NCBI RefSeq assembly: GCF_030403745.1
Contig: NZ_JAQMWP010000010.1
Location: forward strand, 248,001 to 312,000
Length of the DNA stretch: 64,000 bases
From: Streptomyces sp. S.PB5
Lineage (GTDB): Bacteria > Actinomycetota > Actinomycetes > Streptomycetales > Streptomycetaceae
Direction: 5' to 3'
Shown one piece after another: positions 31,188 to 39,683 of this stretch (the stretch's first letter is position 1; every line of letters starts with the position of its first letter). A model generated the notes under the pieces. The model was given only the letters and a program-made list of their open reading frames with translations, was not told the DNA's origin and ran no database searches. The translations under genes were made by a program, and so were the position numbers.

Positions 31188-32606
31188 ATGGAATTCCAAG
31201 CGGTCGACGGAGGAGAGCCGACGGCTGACGGCGGACGCGACGGCGTACGACTGGAAGATCTTGCTCCGCAACCCCTGCTGACCCGGGACTACGAGACCCG
31301 CCCCGCGCTCGTCTACGAGCGGCTGCGCGAGCGGCACGGCCCCGTCGCGCCGGTCGACCTGCTGGGCGTCCCCGCCTGGCTGGTGCTCGGCTACCGCGAG
31401 TCGCTCCAGGTGCTCCAGGACAACGCGGGCTGGCCCAAGGGGCTGGAGAACTGGCGGGCCCGCACCGAGGGGCGGGTGCCCGCCGACTGGCCGCTGGGAC
31501 CCTCCCTGGAGGTCAACCACGTACTGATCCAGGGCGGTCCCGGCTACCCCCGGCTCCGCGGCGCCTGGGACACGGCCCTCAGACCCTTCCAGGACCCGCG
31601 CCAGCCGCAGGCCAAACGGCTCAGGGCGGCCGTCACCGGCTACGCCGACGAGCTGATCGACCTGATCGCGCAGGGCGGCCGTACCGGACTCGCCGATCTG
31701 TCGGCGCAGTTCTCACGTCCGCTGCCGCTGATGGCCGCGAGCCATCTGCTGGGCTTCCCCGGCTCACAGGGCGACGACGCGCTGATGGACATGTGGCGGG
31801 TCCTGGACGCCGGGCCCGACGCCGAACCCGCCCTGGCCCGGCTGCTGGTGACGCTCTCGGAGCTGGCCGCCGCCAAGACGGAGAATCCCGGCGAGGACTT
31901 CCCCTCCCAGCTGCTCGCCGCCCACCCCGGCCTCACGGTCGACGAACTGGCCCGCGAACTGTTCATGCTGCTCGGCATGACCTCCGACCACGTCGGCATC
32001 CTCATCGCCAACACCGTCGTCGAGGTGATCTCCGGGGAGAGCGACGGCGGGGTGCGCCACACGCTGTCCGCCGGGATGATCCGGGAGACCATGAACCGGG
32101 TCGCCATGCGCAAGCCGCCGCTCGTCAACTTCGTACCGAGGTTCGCGGCCGCCGACACCCCGCTCGGCAACTACACCGTCCACGCCGGCGACCCCGTCTG
32201 GGTCTCCGCCGCCGCCGCGCACGCCGACCCGCTGTTCGCCGGACAGACGACACCCGGCTCCTCCAGCATCAGCAGCCGCGCGCATCTGGCATGGGGCGCG
32301 GGGCCCCGCCAGTGCCCGGCCCGTGAGCTGGCGTCGACGATCGCCGCGGCCGGGGTGAGCCGGATCGTCGAACGGTTCGGGCATCTGGAGCCCGCCCTGC
32401 CGGTGGACCAGCTTCCTTGGCGCTCCTCGCCGTTCATGCGCGGGCTGCGCTCCCTGCCGGTGCGTTACGAGCTGTCCGGCGAGATGCCCCCGGAGCCCGC
32501 GAAGCCCGCGGAGCCGGAGGCGGGCCTACCGGATCAGGAACAGGGGATCACGCGGCGGTCGTCGCTGTGGCGGTATCTGACGGGGCTCATCCGCCCGGGC
32601 GGCTGA
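31188..32606 (+). CDS. Cytochrome P450 lacking the ExxR motif (conservon CvnE/CYP157-like)
   Basis: A 472-residue P450. The heme-binding loop is HLAWGAGPRQCPARELA with C376; the I-helix segment is FMLLGMTSDHVGILIAN. At the K-helix the expected ExxR reads E300-T-M-N303, so the Arg of the Glu-Arg-Arg triad is missing. The N-terminal text (PLLTRDYETRPALVYERLRERHGPVAPVDLLGVPAWLVLGYRESLQVL) is the pattern of P450s found as the last gene of Streptomyces conservons, and the CYP157 family there is known to lack ExxR. No conservon partners (histidine kinase, roadblock protein, small GTPase) are adjacent. ATG 31188 has AAGGGGG upstream. The C-terminal 35 residues are Pro/Glu-rich plus a basic end. Confidence 0.9.
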   Translation: MEFQAVDGGEPTADGGRDGVRLEDLAPQPLLTRDYETRPALVYERLRERHGPVAPVDLLGVPAWLVLGYRESLQVLQDNAGWPKGLENWRARTEGRVPADWPLGPSLEVNHVLIQGGPGYPRLRGAWDTALRPFQDPRQPQAKRLRAAVTGYADELIDLIAQGGRTGLADLSAQFSRPLPLMAASHLLGFPGSQGDDALMDMWRVLDAGPDAEPALARLLVTLSELAAAKTENPGEDFPSQLLAAHPGLTVDELARELFMLLGMTSDHVGILIANTVVEVISGESDGGVRHTLSAGMIRETMNRVAMRKPPLVNFVPRFAAADTPLGNYTVHAGDPVWVSAAAAHADPLFAGQTTPGSSSISSRAHLAWGAGPRQCPARELASTIAAAGVSRIVERFGHLEPALPVDQLPWRSSPFMRGLRSLPVRYELSGEMPPEPAKPAEPEAGLPDQEQGITRRSSLWRYLTGLIRPGG

Positions 32607-32776
32607 GCGGATCCGGTGAGGTCGACGGCGGTTCGGCAGCGCTCTGAGGGGACCTGGCCGTCCGGCCGAGGGGGACGCGGGTCCGCAACCCCGGGCCCGT
32701 CACCTGCGGCACTGTTCTCATCGCGCCCCCGGCTGTTCAATGGTGCTGCACATTCCGGCCATGAGAGGAGCCGCCC

Positions 32777-33409
32777 GTGTCCCCTGTCGCCGTGCCGCCC
32801 GTCGGCGCGCGGATCCGGCGGGCGCGTCTGGAGAGCGGGCTGAGTCTGCGGGCCCTGGCGCGGGAGATCGGGGTCTCCGCGAGTCTGGTGTCGCAGATCG
32901 AGACCGGTAAGAGCCAGCCGTCGGTGAGCACGCTGTACGCGATCACGACGGCGCTCGGCATCTCCGTCGAGTCGCTCTTCGAGGCGGCGGAGCCGGTCGC
33001 GACGCGTGCCGACACCACCGTCCTGCACGCCCTCGCCGCCTTCGCCGCCGACCCCGCACGACGCATCGGACCCCTGGTCAGCCCCGGTGAACGGGAGATC
33101 CTGGAGCTGGACTCGGGCGTCGTGTGGGAGCGGCTCGGGCACATCCCGGGCACCGATGTCGACTTCCTGCTCGTGACCTACCGGCCCGGCGGCTCCTCCG
33201 CCGGCTCGGGCGGACTGATGCGGCACGCGGGCACGGAGTACGGCTATCTGACCTCCGGCGAACTCGTCCTCACCCTCGGCTTCGAGGAGCGCACCCTGCG
33301 CCCCGGTGACGCCGTCTGCTTCGAGTCGACGACCCCGCACCGCTACCGCAACGACGGCGGTGAACCGGCCGTGGGTGTGTGGTTCGTGGCCGGCCCGAGT
33401 GTTCAGTAA
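32777..33409 (+). CDS. XRE-family regulator with cupin domain (PuuR/SutR type)
   Basis: A 210-residue regulator: HTH at about residues 10-65 (ARIRRARLESGLSLRALAREIGVSASLVSQIETGKSQPSVSTLYAI), then a cupin_2 domain at about 130-205 (GGLMRHAGTEYGYLTSGELVLTLGFEERTLRPGDAVCFESTTPHRYRN) with its His/Glu ligand-type residues. Such regulators usually control the catabolic genes beside them. It is 52 bp upstream of, and in line with, the M24-E1-amidohydrolase run, so it is the probable regulator. A GTGC-T-GCAC dyad at 32743-32751 precedes the gene. GTG 32777 follows GAGAGGAG. Confidence 0.92.
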   Translation: MSPVAVPPVGARIRRARLESGLSLRALAREIGVSASLVSQIETGKSQPSVSTLYAITTALGISVESLFEAAEPVATRADTTVLHALAAFAADPARRIGPLVSPGEREILELDSGVVWERLGHIPGTDVDFLLVTYRPGGSSAGSGGLMRHAGTEYGYLTSGELVLTLGFEERTLRPGDAVCFESTTPHRYRNDGGEPAVGVWFVAGPSVQ

Positions 33410-33461
33410 CACTTGACACTTCCTCCGCGCGGTCGTTCACTCCGCAGTGGGGGTGGTCGCC

Positions 33462-34787
33462 ATGGCGATCCGCACGTTCGGACCCAACGCCGTCGACTGG
33501 GAAGAGCGCATCGACCTGGACCGGCTGCGCAGGCAGCGGCTGGCCCGGCTGCACGAGACCCTGAACCGTTCCTCGCTCGGCGCGGTGCTGAGCTTCGACT
33601 TCGCCAACATCCGCTACATGACCGCCACGCACATCGGCACCTGGGCGATGGACAAGCTGATCCGCTTCGCCCTGCTGACCCGCGGCGGCGAACCCGTCGT
33701 CTGGGACTTCGGCTCCGCCGCCCGCCACCACCAGCTGTACAACCCCTGGCTGGACTACAGCGACGGCAAGGAAGGCCCGCCCACCGGCGCCCGCGCCGGG
33801 ATCTCCACCCTCCGCGGCGCCTTCCACCCGGACGCCGGGATCGCCGCGGACGTCGCCGCGAAGATCGCCGCCGAACTGCGCGAACACGGCCTGGCGGGCG
33901 AGCCGTTGGGCATCGACGTCGCCGAGATGCCGGTCCTCGCCGCGCTGCGCGCCGAGGGCATCGACGTCGTCGACGGCCAGCAGGTCTTCCTGGAGGCCCG
34001 CCGCATCAAGACCCGCGACGAGATCTCCCTGCTCACCCAGGCCTGCGCGATGGTGGACGCGGCGTACGAGGAGCTGTACGGGTACCTGCGCCCAGGTGTG
34101 CGCGAGAACGAGTGCGTCGGACTGGTCAGCAAGGTGCTGTACGACCTGGGCAGCGAGTACGTCGAAGGCGTCAACGCCATCTCCGGGGAACGCTGTTCAC
34201 CCCACCCGCACGTCTACAGCGACCGTCTGATCCGCCCCGGTGACCCCGCCTTCTTCGACATCCTGCACAGCCATCTCGGCTACCGCACCTGCTACTACCG
34301 CACCTTCGCCGTCGGCAGCGCGTCCGGTGCGCAACGGGACGCCTATGTGCGCTGCCGCTCATACATGGACCAGGCGATCGCGCTCGTCCGGCCCGGCGCC
34401 ACCACCGCCGACATCGTCCAGGTCTGGCCGCGCGCCGAGGAGTTCGGCTTCGCCGACGAGACGGCCGCGTTCGCGCTGCAGTACGGCCACGGGGTGGGCC
34501 TGTCCATCTGGGAGAAGCCCATCTTCAGCCGCCTGGTCTCCCTCGACCACCCCGAAGTCCTCGAAGAGGGCATGGTGTTCGCCCTGGAGACGTACTGGCC
34601 GGCCGCCGACGGCTGGTCCGCGGCCCGCATCGAGGAGGAGCTCGTCGTCACCGCCGACGGCTGCGAGGTCATCACCAAGTTCCCGGCGGAGGAACTGCTG
34701 GTGGCGGGCCGCAAGTACTGGACGGTGGGCGGCGAGCTCAACACCCGGCGGGAGTCCCAGTCGCATCTCAACACAAGGGACCACTGA
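33462..34787 (+). CDS. M24-family (creatinase/aminopeptidase P fold) hydrolase with altered metal site
   Basis: A 441-residue pita-bread protein: an N-terminal creatinase-like domain (about 1-185) and the C-terminal M24 domain. Of the five canonical metal ligands, D266 (FFDIL), H343 (YGHGVGLS), E376 (FALETYW) and E391/E392 (RIEEELVV) are visible, but the second Asp, normally 11 residues after the first, is C277 (GYRTCYYRTF). The family includes Xaa-Pro peptidases, creatinase, ectoine hydrolase and the DMSP lyase DddP, so a non-peptide substrate is likely. ATG 33462 is chosen over GTG 33447 by homology. The E1 alpha gene starts at its stop codon (TGATG). Confidence 0.9.
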   Translation: MAIRTFGPNAVDWEERIDLDRLRRQRLARLHETLNRSSLGAVLSFDFANIRYMTATHIGTWAMDKLIRFALLTRGGEPVVWDFGSAARHHQLYNPWLDYSDGKEGPPTGARAGISTLRGAFHPDAGIAADVAAKIAAELREHGLAGEPLGIDVAEMPVLAALRAEGIDVVDGQQVFLEARRIKTRDEISLLTQACAMVDAAYEELYGYLRPGVRENECVGLVSKVLYDLGSEYVEGVNAISGERCSPHPHVYSDRLIRPGDPAFFDILHSHLGYRTCYYRTFAVGSASGAQRDAYVRCRSYMDQAIALVRPGATTADIVQVWPRAEEFGFADETAAFALQYGHGVGLSIWEKPIFSRLVSLDHPEVLEEGMVFALETYWPAADGWSAARIEEELVVTADGCEVITKFPAEELLVAGRKYWTVGGELNTRRESQSHLNTRDH

Positions 34788-35764
34788 TGGAGGCGACCGA
34801 ACTCCTCGCCCTGTACGAGCAGATGGTCATCGTCCGCCGCACCGAGAAGGCCGCCCACGACCTGTTCCTCCAGGGCCTGGTCAAGGGCACCACCCATCTC
34901 GCCGCCGGCCACGAGGCGATCGCCGTCGGCGCGAGCGCCGCCCTGCGCCCCGACGACTACGTCTTCGCCACCTACCGCGGCCACCATCACGCGCTGGCCC
35001 GGGGCGCCACCCCCGAGGAGTGCCTCGCCGAACTCATGAGCAGGGCGACGGGGTTGTGCGGAGCCAAGGGCGGCTCCATGCACCTCACCAAGGCCTCCAC
35101 CGGCATGCTCGGCTCCTACGCCATCGTCGGCGCCCACCTCCCGATGGCGGCCGGTGCGGCCTGGTCGGCGCGGCTGCGCGGCACCGACCAGGTCGCGGTG
35201 GCCTTCTTCGGCGACGGGGCGACCAACATCGGCGCCTTCCACGAGGCGCTCAACCTGGCCGCCGTGTGGAAGCTGCCCGTGCTGTTCGTCTGCGAGAACA
35301 ACCTCTACATGGAGTACACGCCGATCGCCGACGTCACCGCGGTCGCCCGGCCCGCCGCCGACCGGGCGCCCGCCTACGGCATCCCGGGCGACACCGTCGA
35401 CGGCAACGACGTCGTCGCCGTCAAGGAAGCCGTGGAACGGCTCGCGGAACGGGCCCGGGCAGGAGACGGGCCCGCTCTGCTGGAGGCCGCGACCTACCGG
35501 CACTTCGGGCACAGCCGCGCCGACCCGGCTGCCTACCGTCCCGCCGAGGAGGTCGAACGCTGGCTCGAGCACGACCCGTTGGACCTCGCACGGGGGCGGC
35601 TGACCGAGCTGGGGGTGCCCGAGGAGACGGTCACCGCCGCCGACGAACGCGCCCGGGACGTCGTACGGCAGGCCGTCGAGGCGGCGAAGAGCGCGCCCGG
35701 GCCCGGTCCGGAGCAGGCGCTGACGGACGTATGGGCCGACGGGGGTGCCGCATGGCGGACGTGA
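34787..35764 (+). CDS. Thiamine-diphosphate-dependent dehydrogenase E1, alpha subunit
   Basis: A 325-residue E1 alpha of the AcoA/PdhA type. The ThDP/Mg site is GDGATNIGAFHEALNLAAVWKLPVLFVCENN; GHEAIAVGASAAL, YRGHHHALARG and GCGAKGGSMHL-like text (CGAKGGSMHLTK) are typical for 2-oxo acid or acetoin dehydrogenases. Together with the beta subunit it would decarboxylate a 2-oxo acid or cleave a ketol and pass the acyl group to a lipoyl domain. No E2 or E3 gene is in the neighbourhood. Start overlaps the M24 stop by one base; the beta subunit overlaps by 13 bp. Confidence 0.93.
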   Translation: MEATELLALYEQMVIVRRTEKAAHDLFLQGLVKGTTHLAAGHEAIAVGASAALRPDDYVFATYRGHHHALARGATPEECLAELMSRATGLCGAKGGSMHLTKASTGMLGSYAIVGAHLPMAAGAAWSARLRGTDQVAVAFFGDGATNIGAFHEALNLAAVWKLPVLFVCENNLYMEYTPIADVTAVARPAADRAPAYGIPGDTVDGNDVVAVKEAVERLAERARAGDGPALLEAATYRHFGHSRADPAAYRPAEEVERWLEHDPLDLARGRLTELGVPEETVTAADERARDVVRQAVEAAKSAPGPGPEQALTDVWADGGAAWRT

Positions 35765-36732
35765 TCACCTATCGGGAGGCGGTCGCCGAGGGCATCGCGC
35801 GGGAGATGCGGCGGGACGCGGCCGTGGTGTGCCTGGGGGAGGACATCGGGGAGGCCGGCGGGGTGTTCAAGACGACCGCCGGGCTGTTCAAGGAGTTCGG
35901 GCCCGGGCGGGTGTGGGACACGCCGATCTCCGAACAGGCCATCGTCGGCGCGGCGATGGGGGCCGCCATGACCGGGATGCGGCCCGTCGCGGAGATCATG
36001 TTCTCGGACTTTTTGGCCTGTTGTTGGGACTACCTCGCCAACGAGATACCCAAGGTGCGTTACATGACGGGCGGTCAGGTCACCGTGCCCCTCGTCGTTC
36101 GCACCGCCAACGGCGGCGGGCTCGGCTTCGGCGCCCAGCACTCGCAGTCCACCGAGAACTGGGCGCTCACCGTCCCCGGCCTGAAGATCGCGGCACCGGC
36201 CACGCCCGCCGACGTGATCGGCATGATGGCGGCGGCGATCCGCAGCGACGACCCGGTCGTCTTCTTCGAGCACAAGGGGCTGCTGGCCTCGAAGGGTTCG
36301 CCCCCGCCGCCGGACCATGTGGTCGAACTGGGACGCGCGGCCGTCGTGCGCGAGGGCGCCGACGTCACGCTGGTCGCCCTCGCCGCGATGGTGCCGGTCG
36401 CGCAGCGGGCCGCCGCCCGGCTCGCGGAGGAGGGCATCGAGGCCGAGGTCGTCGATCTGCGCTGTCTGGTGCCGCTGGACATGAGCACCGTGCTCGCCTC
36501 GCTCGCCCGGACCTCGCGCCTCGTCACCGTCGAGGAGAACCCGTATCAGGGCGGCTGGGGCGCCACCGTCGTCTCGGTCGTCGCCGACGAGGGGTTCGGT
36601 CTGCTGGACGCGCCCGTGCGGCGGGTTGCGGGGGAGTGCGTGCCGCTGCCGTTCGCCGACGCGCTGGAGGAGCGGGTCATCCCCACCGTCGACAAGGTCG
36701 TGGCCGCCGTCCGCGGCCTCACCGCGTACTGA
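35752..36732 (+). CDS. Thiamine-diphosphate-dependent dehydrogenase E1, beta subunit
   Basis: A 326-residue E1 beta (AcoB/PdhB type) with the transketolase pyrimidine-binding domain (MADVITYREAVAEGIAREMRRDAAVVCLGEDIGEAGGVFKTTAGL), FGPGRVWDTPISEQAIVGAAMGAAMTGMRPVAEIMFSDF, and a C-terminal transketolase domain (VVDLRCLVPLDMSTVLASLARTSRLVTVEENPYQGGWGATVV). The ATG lies 13 bp inside the alpha gene, giving translational coupling. It forms an alpha2beta2 tetramer with its partner. Closest general pattern is acetoin or pyruvate dehydrogenase E1. Confidence 0.93.
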   Translation: MADVITYREAVAEGIAREMRRDAAVVCLGEDIGEAGGVFKTTAGLFKEFGPGRVWDTPISEQAIVGAAMGAAMTGMRPVAEIMFSDFLACCWDYLANEIPKVRYMTGGQVTVPLVVRTANGGGLGFGAQHSQSTENWALTVPGLKIAAPATPADVIGMMAAAIRSDDPVVFFEHKGLLASKGSPPPPDHVVELGRAAVVREGADVTLVALAAMVPVAQRAAARLAEEGIEAEVVDLRCLVPLDMSTVLASLARTSRLVTVEENPYQGGWGATVVSVVADEGFGLLDAPVRRVAGECVPLPFADALEERVIPTVDKVVAAVRGLTAY

Positions 36733-36754
36733 ACACCCCAAGGGAGGAAGGGAC

Positions 36755-38098
36755 ATGACCCGTCGGACACTCCTGCGTGCCGGCCATGTGATCTCGATGG
36801 ACCCCGACATCGGGGACCTTCCCCAGGGGGACGTCCTCGTCGAGGACGGAAGGATCGCGGCCGTGGGGCCCGGGATCGACGCGGACGCCGAAGTCCTCGA
36901 CATGACCGGGCGGATCGTGATCCCCGGCTTCGTCGACACCCACCGCCACACCTGGGAGGCCTCGATCCGCGGGGTCGCTCCCGACGCCACCCTCGACGAT
37001 TACTTCGTCGACATCCTCGACACCTTCGCCCCGCTCTACACCCCCGAGGACGTGTACGCGGCCAATCTCGCCGGCGCCCTGGAATGCCTCAACGCGGGCA
37101 TCACCACCGTCGTCGACTGGTCGCACATCAACAACACCCCGGAGCATCCCGACGCCGCGATCCGGGCCCTCGCCGAGACCGGCATCCGCGCCCAGTACGC
37201 CTACGGCAGCGCCAACACCTCCCTCGCCGACTACTGGTTCGAGAGCAAGATCGCGATCCCGGGCGACGACGTACGGCGGATCAGGGACCGCTACTTCGCC
37301 TCCGACGACGGTCTGCTCACCCTGGCCCTCGCCACCCGCGGCCCCGGCTTCTGCGTCAACGACGTCGTGGCCTCCGAGTGGGGCCTGGCACGGGAGTTGG
37401 GCATCCCGATCACCGTCCACGTCGGCATGGGCCGTATGGCCGGGCGCTTCGGCATGGTCAGGCAACTCGACGACCTCGGCCTCCTCGGCCCGGACACCAC
37501 CTACATCCACTGCTGCTACTTCAGCGAGGAGGAGTGGCGGATGGTCGCCGACAGCGGCGGCACGGTGTCCATCGCACCGCAGGTCGAGACCCAGATGGGG
37601 CACGGGTGGCCGCCGGTGATGAAGGCGATCGAGCACGGACTGCGGCCCTCCTTGAGCATCGACGTCGTCACCACCGTCCCCGGCGACATGTTCACCCAGA
37701 TCCGCGCGGCCTTCGGCGCCGAGCGAGCCCGCGTCAACGCCGAGTGCTGGCAGGCCGATGTCCCGGTGCCGGAAACGATGCTGACGGCCCGTCGGATGCT
37801 GGAGATCGCGACCCTGAACGGCGCGCATGTCGCAGGCCTCGAGGACCGCACCGGTTCCCTCACCCCCGGCAAACGGGCCGACATCGTCGCGATCGACGCC
37901 ACCGCGCTCAACATCGCGCCCGTGCACGACGCGGCGGCCGCCGTGACGCTCTGCGCGGACGTCTCCAACGTCGACACCGTGCTCGTCGACGGTGTGATCC
38001 GCAAGCGGGACGGCAGGCTGACCGCCGACGTGGCCCGCGCCCGGCGGCTCGTCGAGGAGTCCCGCGACCGGCTCCTGGCCGCGAAGGCGGCACGGTGA
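36755..38098 (+). CDS. Amidohydrolase/deaminase (ATZ/TRZ, SsnA-like)
   Basis: A 447-residue amidohydrolase of the deaminase branch. The two-part N- and C-terminal beta-sandwich is present (LLRAGHVISMDPD, VLVEDGRIAAVGP; LTPGKRADIVAID, VLVDGVIRKRDGRL). Metal and active-site residues: VDTHRHTWEA (HxH), VHVGMGR, YIHCCYFSEEEW and SLSIDVVTT (Asp). Members deaminate or dechlorinate purine-, pyrimidine- or triazine-like rings, or hydrolyse cyclic amides. ATG 36755 has AGGGAGGAAGG upstream. It lies 22 bp after E1 beta and overlaps the bicupin gene by GTGA. The substrate cannot be named. Confidence 0.9.
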   Translation: MTRRTLLRAGHVISMDPDIGDLPQGDVLVEDGRIAAVGPGIDADAEVLDMTGRIVIPGFVDTHRHTWEASIRGVAPDATLDDYFVDILDTFAPLYTPEDVYAANLAGALECLNAGITTVVDWSHINNTPEHPDAAIRALAETGIRAQYAYGSANTSLADYWFESKIAIPGDDVRRIRDRYFASDDGLLTLALATRGPGFCVNDVVASEWGLARELGIPITVHVGMGRMAGRFGMVRQLDDLGLLGPDTTYIHCCYFSEEEWRMVADSGGTVSIAPQVETQMGHGWPPVMKAIEHGLRPSLSIDVVTTVPGDMFTQIRAAFGAERARVNAECWQADVPVPETMLTARRMLEIATLNGAHVAGLEDRTGSLTPGKRADIVAIDATALNIAPVHDAAAAVTLCADVSNVDTVLVDGVIRKRDGRLTADVARARRLVEESRDRLLAAKAAR

Positions 38099-38970
38099 CC
38101 GCTCACCTGGTGCGCCGCGCCGCCGATGTGCCGCCGCCGGAGTACGACGAACGCGGCCACCGGCGGCGGCAGTTGGTCGGCGAGGACGACGGCAGCGTCC
38201 ACACCGGCTTCGGCGTCTGCGAGTTGCTGCCGGGCGGCACGGTCGAGGCGCACGTGCACTCCTACGAGGAGAGCTTCTGCGTGCTCGACGGCACCGTGAT
38301 CCTCGACGTGCCGGAAGGCGCGTACCTCCTTGAAGAGGGCGACTACGGACTCCTGCCGACCGGAGTGCCGCACGCCTGGCGGGGCGCCGGTGACACCGGC
38401 GCCCGCTGGGCCGACATGCTCGCCCCGGTGCCGCGGGCCCGCTACGGCCACGACACCCGGACGGTGCCCGCACTGCCCCGCCGCGACCCCGTCCGGATCG
38501 ACGTCCGTGACCCGCGCACCCGCTCCTTCGGCCACTTCGAGCCCGCGCAGATGGACCCGGGGAAGCAGTCGCAGGATCTCCTCGCGGTGTCGGCGAGCAT
38601 GCGCACCGCGCTCCTCGTCTACAGCGGGATCACCGTGAAGATGATGGTCGACGCCGACCTGGGCGCCGTCGCCTCGACGATGTTCATGGTGCAGTACGCG
38701 CCCGACGGCGTCGCGGGCACCCACGACCACCCCTTCGAGGAGACGTACCTGATCCTCGAAGGCGCGGTCGACGCGACCTTCGACGGCACGGTGTACCGGC
38801 TCGGCCCCGGCGACGTCGCCTGGGCGGGCGCCGGTTGTGTGCACGGGTTCGCCAACGCCGGTACGGGACCGGTGCGTTGGCTGGAGACACAGGCGCCGCA
38901 GCCGCCGTCCCGGCACTCGTACCGGTTCACGCGTGACTGGGAGTATCTGAGGGAGGCGCTGGAGTCATGA
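38095..38970 (+). CDS. Bicupin protein (AllE-like)
   Basis: A 291-residue protein with two cupin domains. The N-cupin (about 40-110) has EAHVHSYEESFCVLDG and LPTGVPHAWRG; the C-cupin (about 195-270) has GTHDHPFEETYLILEGAVDATF and AGAGCVHGFAN, so both keep His/Glu/His metal-type ligands. The layout matches (S)-ureidoglycine aminohydrolase (AllE) and related bicupins, but the neighbours are not the usual allantoin genes, so that activity is not assigned. GTG 38095 overlaps the amidohydrolase stop; the SDR start overlaps its own stop. Confidence 0.88.
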   Translation: MTAHLVRRAADVPPPEYDERGHRRRQLVGEDDGSVHTGFGVCELLPGGTVEAHVHSYEESFCVLDGTVILDVPEGAYLLEEGDYGLLPTGVPHAWRGAGDTGARWADMLAPVPRARYGHDTRTVPALPRRDPVRIDVRDPRTRSFGHFEPAQMDPGKQSQDLLAVSASMRTALLVYSGITVKMMVDADLGAVASTMFMVQYAPDGVAGTHDHPFEETYLILEGAVDATFDGTVYRLGPGDVAWAGAGCVHGFANAGTGPVRWLETQAPQPPSRHSYRFTRDWEYLREALES

Positions 38971-39659
38971 GCAGTGTGCTCGTCGTCGGCGGCACGTCCG
39001 GGATCGGCCGCGAGTTCGCCCGCTTCCGGGCGGCGCGCGGGGACGAGGTGATCCTCACCGGCCGGGACGCCGACCGGGCCGGCACCGCGGCCAAGGAGAC
39101 CGGCGCGGCACGGGGCATCGCCCTCGATCTGACCCGGCCCCGGGAGATCGCCGGGGCCTTGCGGGACATCGGCCCCCTCGACCACCTCGTCCTCTCGGGC
39201 GTCGCCCGCGACGAGAACCGGGTCAGCGAGTACGACATCGAGACCGCGCTGAGCCTCGTGACGTTGAAGCTCGTCGGCTACACCGAGACCGTCCACGCCC
39301 TCCGGGAGCAGCTGCACGACGACAGCGCGATCGTCGTCTTCGGCGGTCAGGCCAAGGAACGGCCCTACCCGGGCGCGACGACCGTGGCGACCGTCAACGC
39401 GGGCGTACGCGGCCTGGTGAACGCCCTCGCCGTCGAACTCGCCCCCGTCCGCGTCAACGCCCTCCACCCGGGGGTCGTCGGGGACAGCCCGTACTGGCAG
39501 GGCAAGCCGGGCGAGGTACTGGCCGGACTGCGCGCCAGGACGCCCACCGGCCGCCTCGCCACGATGGCCGACGTGGTGGACGCCGTGGACTTCCTGCTGC
39601 GCAACAGGTCCGTCAACGCAGTGGAGTTGAGCGTGGACGGGGGATGGCTGCTGGGCTAG
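38967..39659 (+). CDS. Short-chain dehydrogenase-like protein without the YxxxK pair
   Basis: A 230-residue Rossmann protein of the SDR family. The cofactor motif VLVVGGTSGIGRE is at residues 4-16, a DL pair follows at the usual place (ALDLTRP), and the C-terminus has RVNALHPGVVGDSPYW and the enoyl-reductase-like ELSVDGGWLLG. The catalytic YxxxK is absent: the equivalent text is VATVNAGVRGLVNAL, so Tyr is Val and Lys is Asn. It may be a non-catalytic or mechanistically different SDR. ATGA overlap with the bicupin gene makes it the last gene of the catabolic-looking run. Confidence 0.87.
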   Translation: MSSVLVVGGTSGIGREFARFRAARGDEVILTGRDADRAGTAAKETGAARGIALDLTRPREIAGALRDIGPLDHLVLSGVARDENRVSEYDIETALSLVTLKLVGYTETVHALREQLHDDSAIVVFGGQAKERPYPGATTVATVNAGVRGLVNALAVELAPVRVNALHPGVVGDSPYWQGKPGEVLAGLRARTPTGRLATMADVVDAVDFLLRNRSVNAVELSVDGGWLLG

Positions 39660-39683
39660 GACGCGATTCCCCGACGGTGGCCG

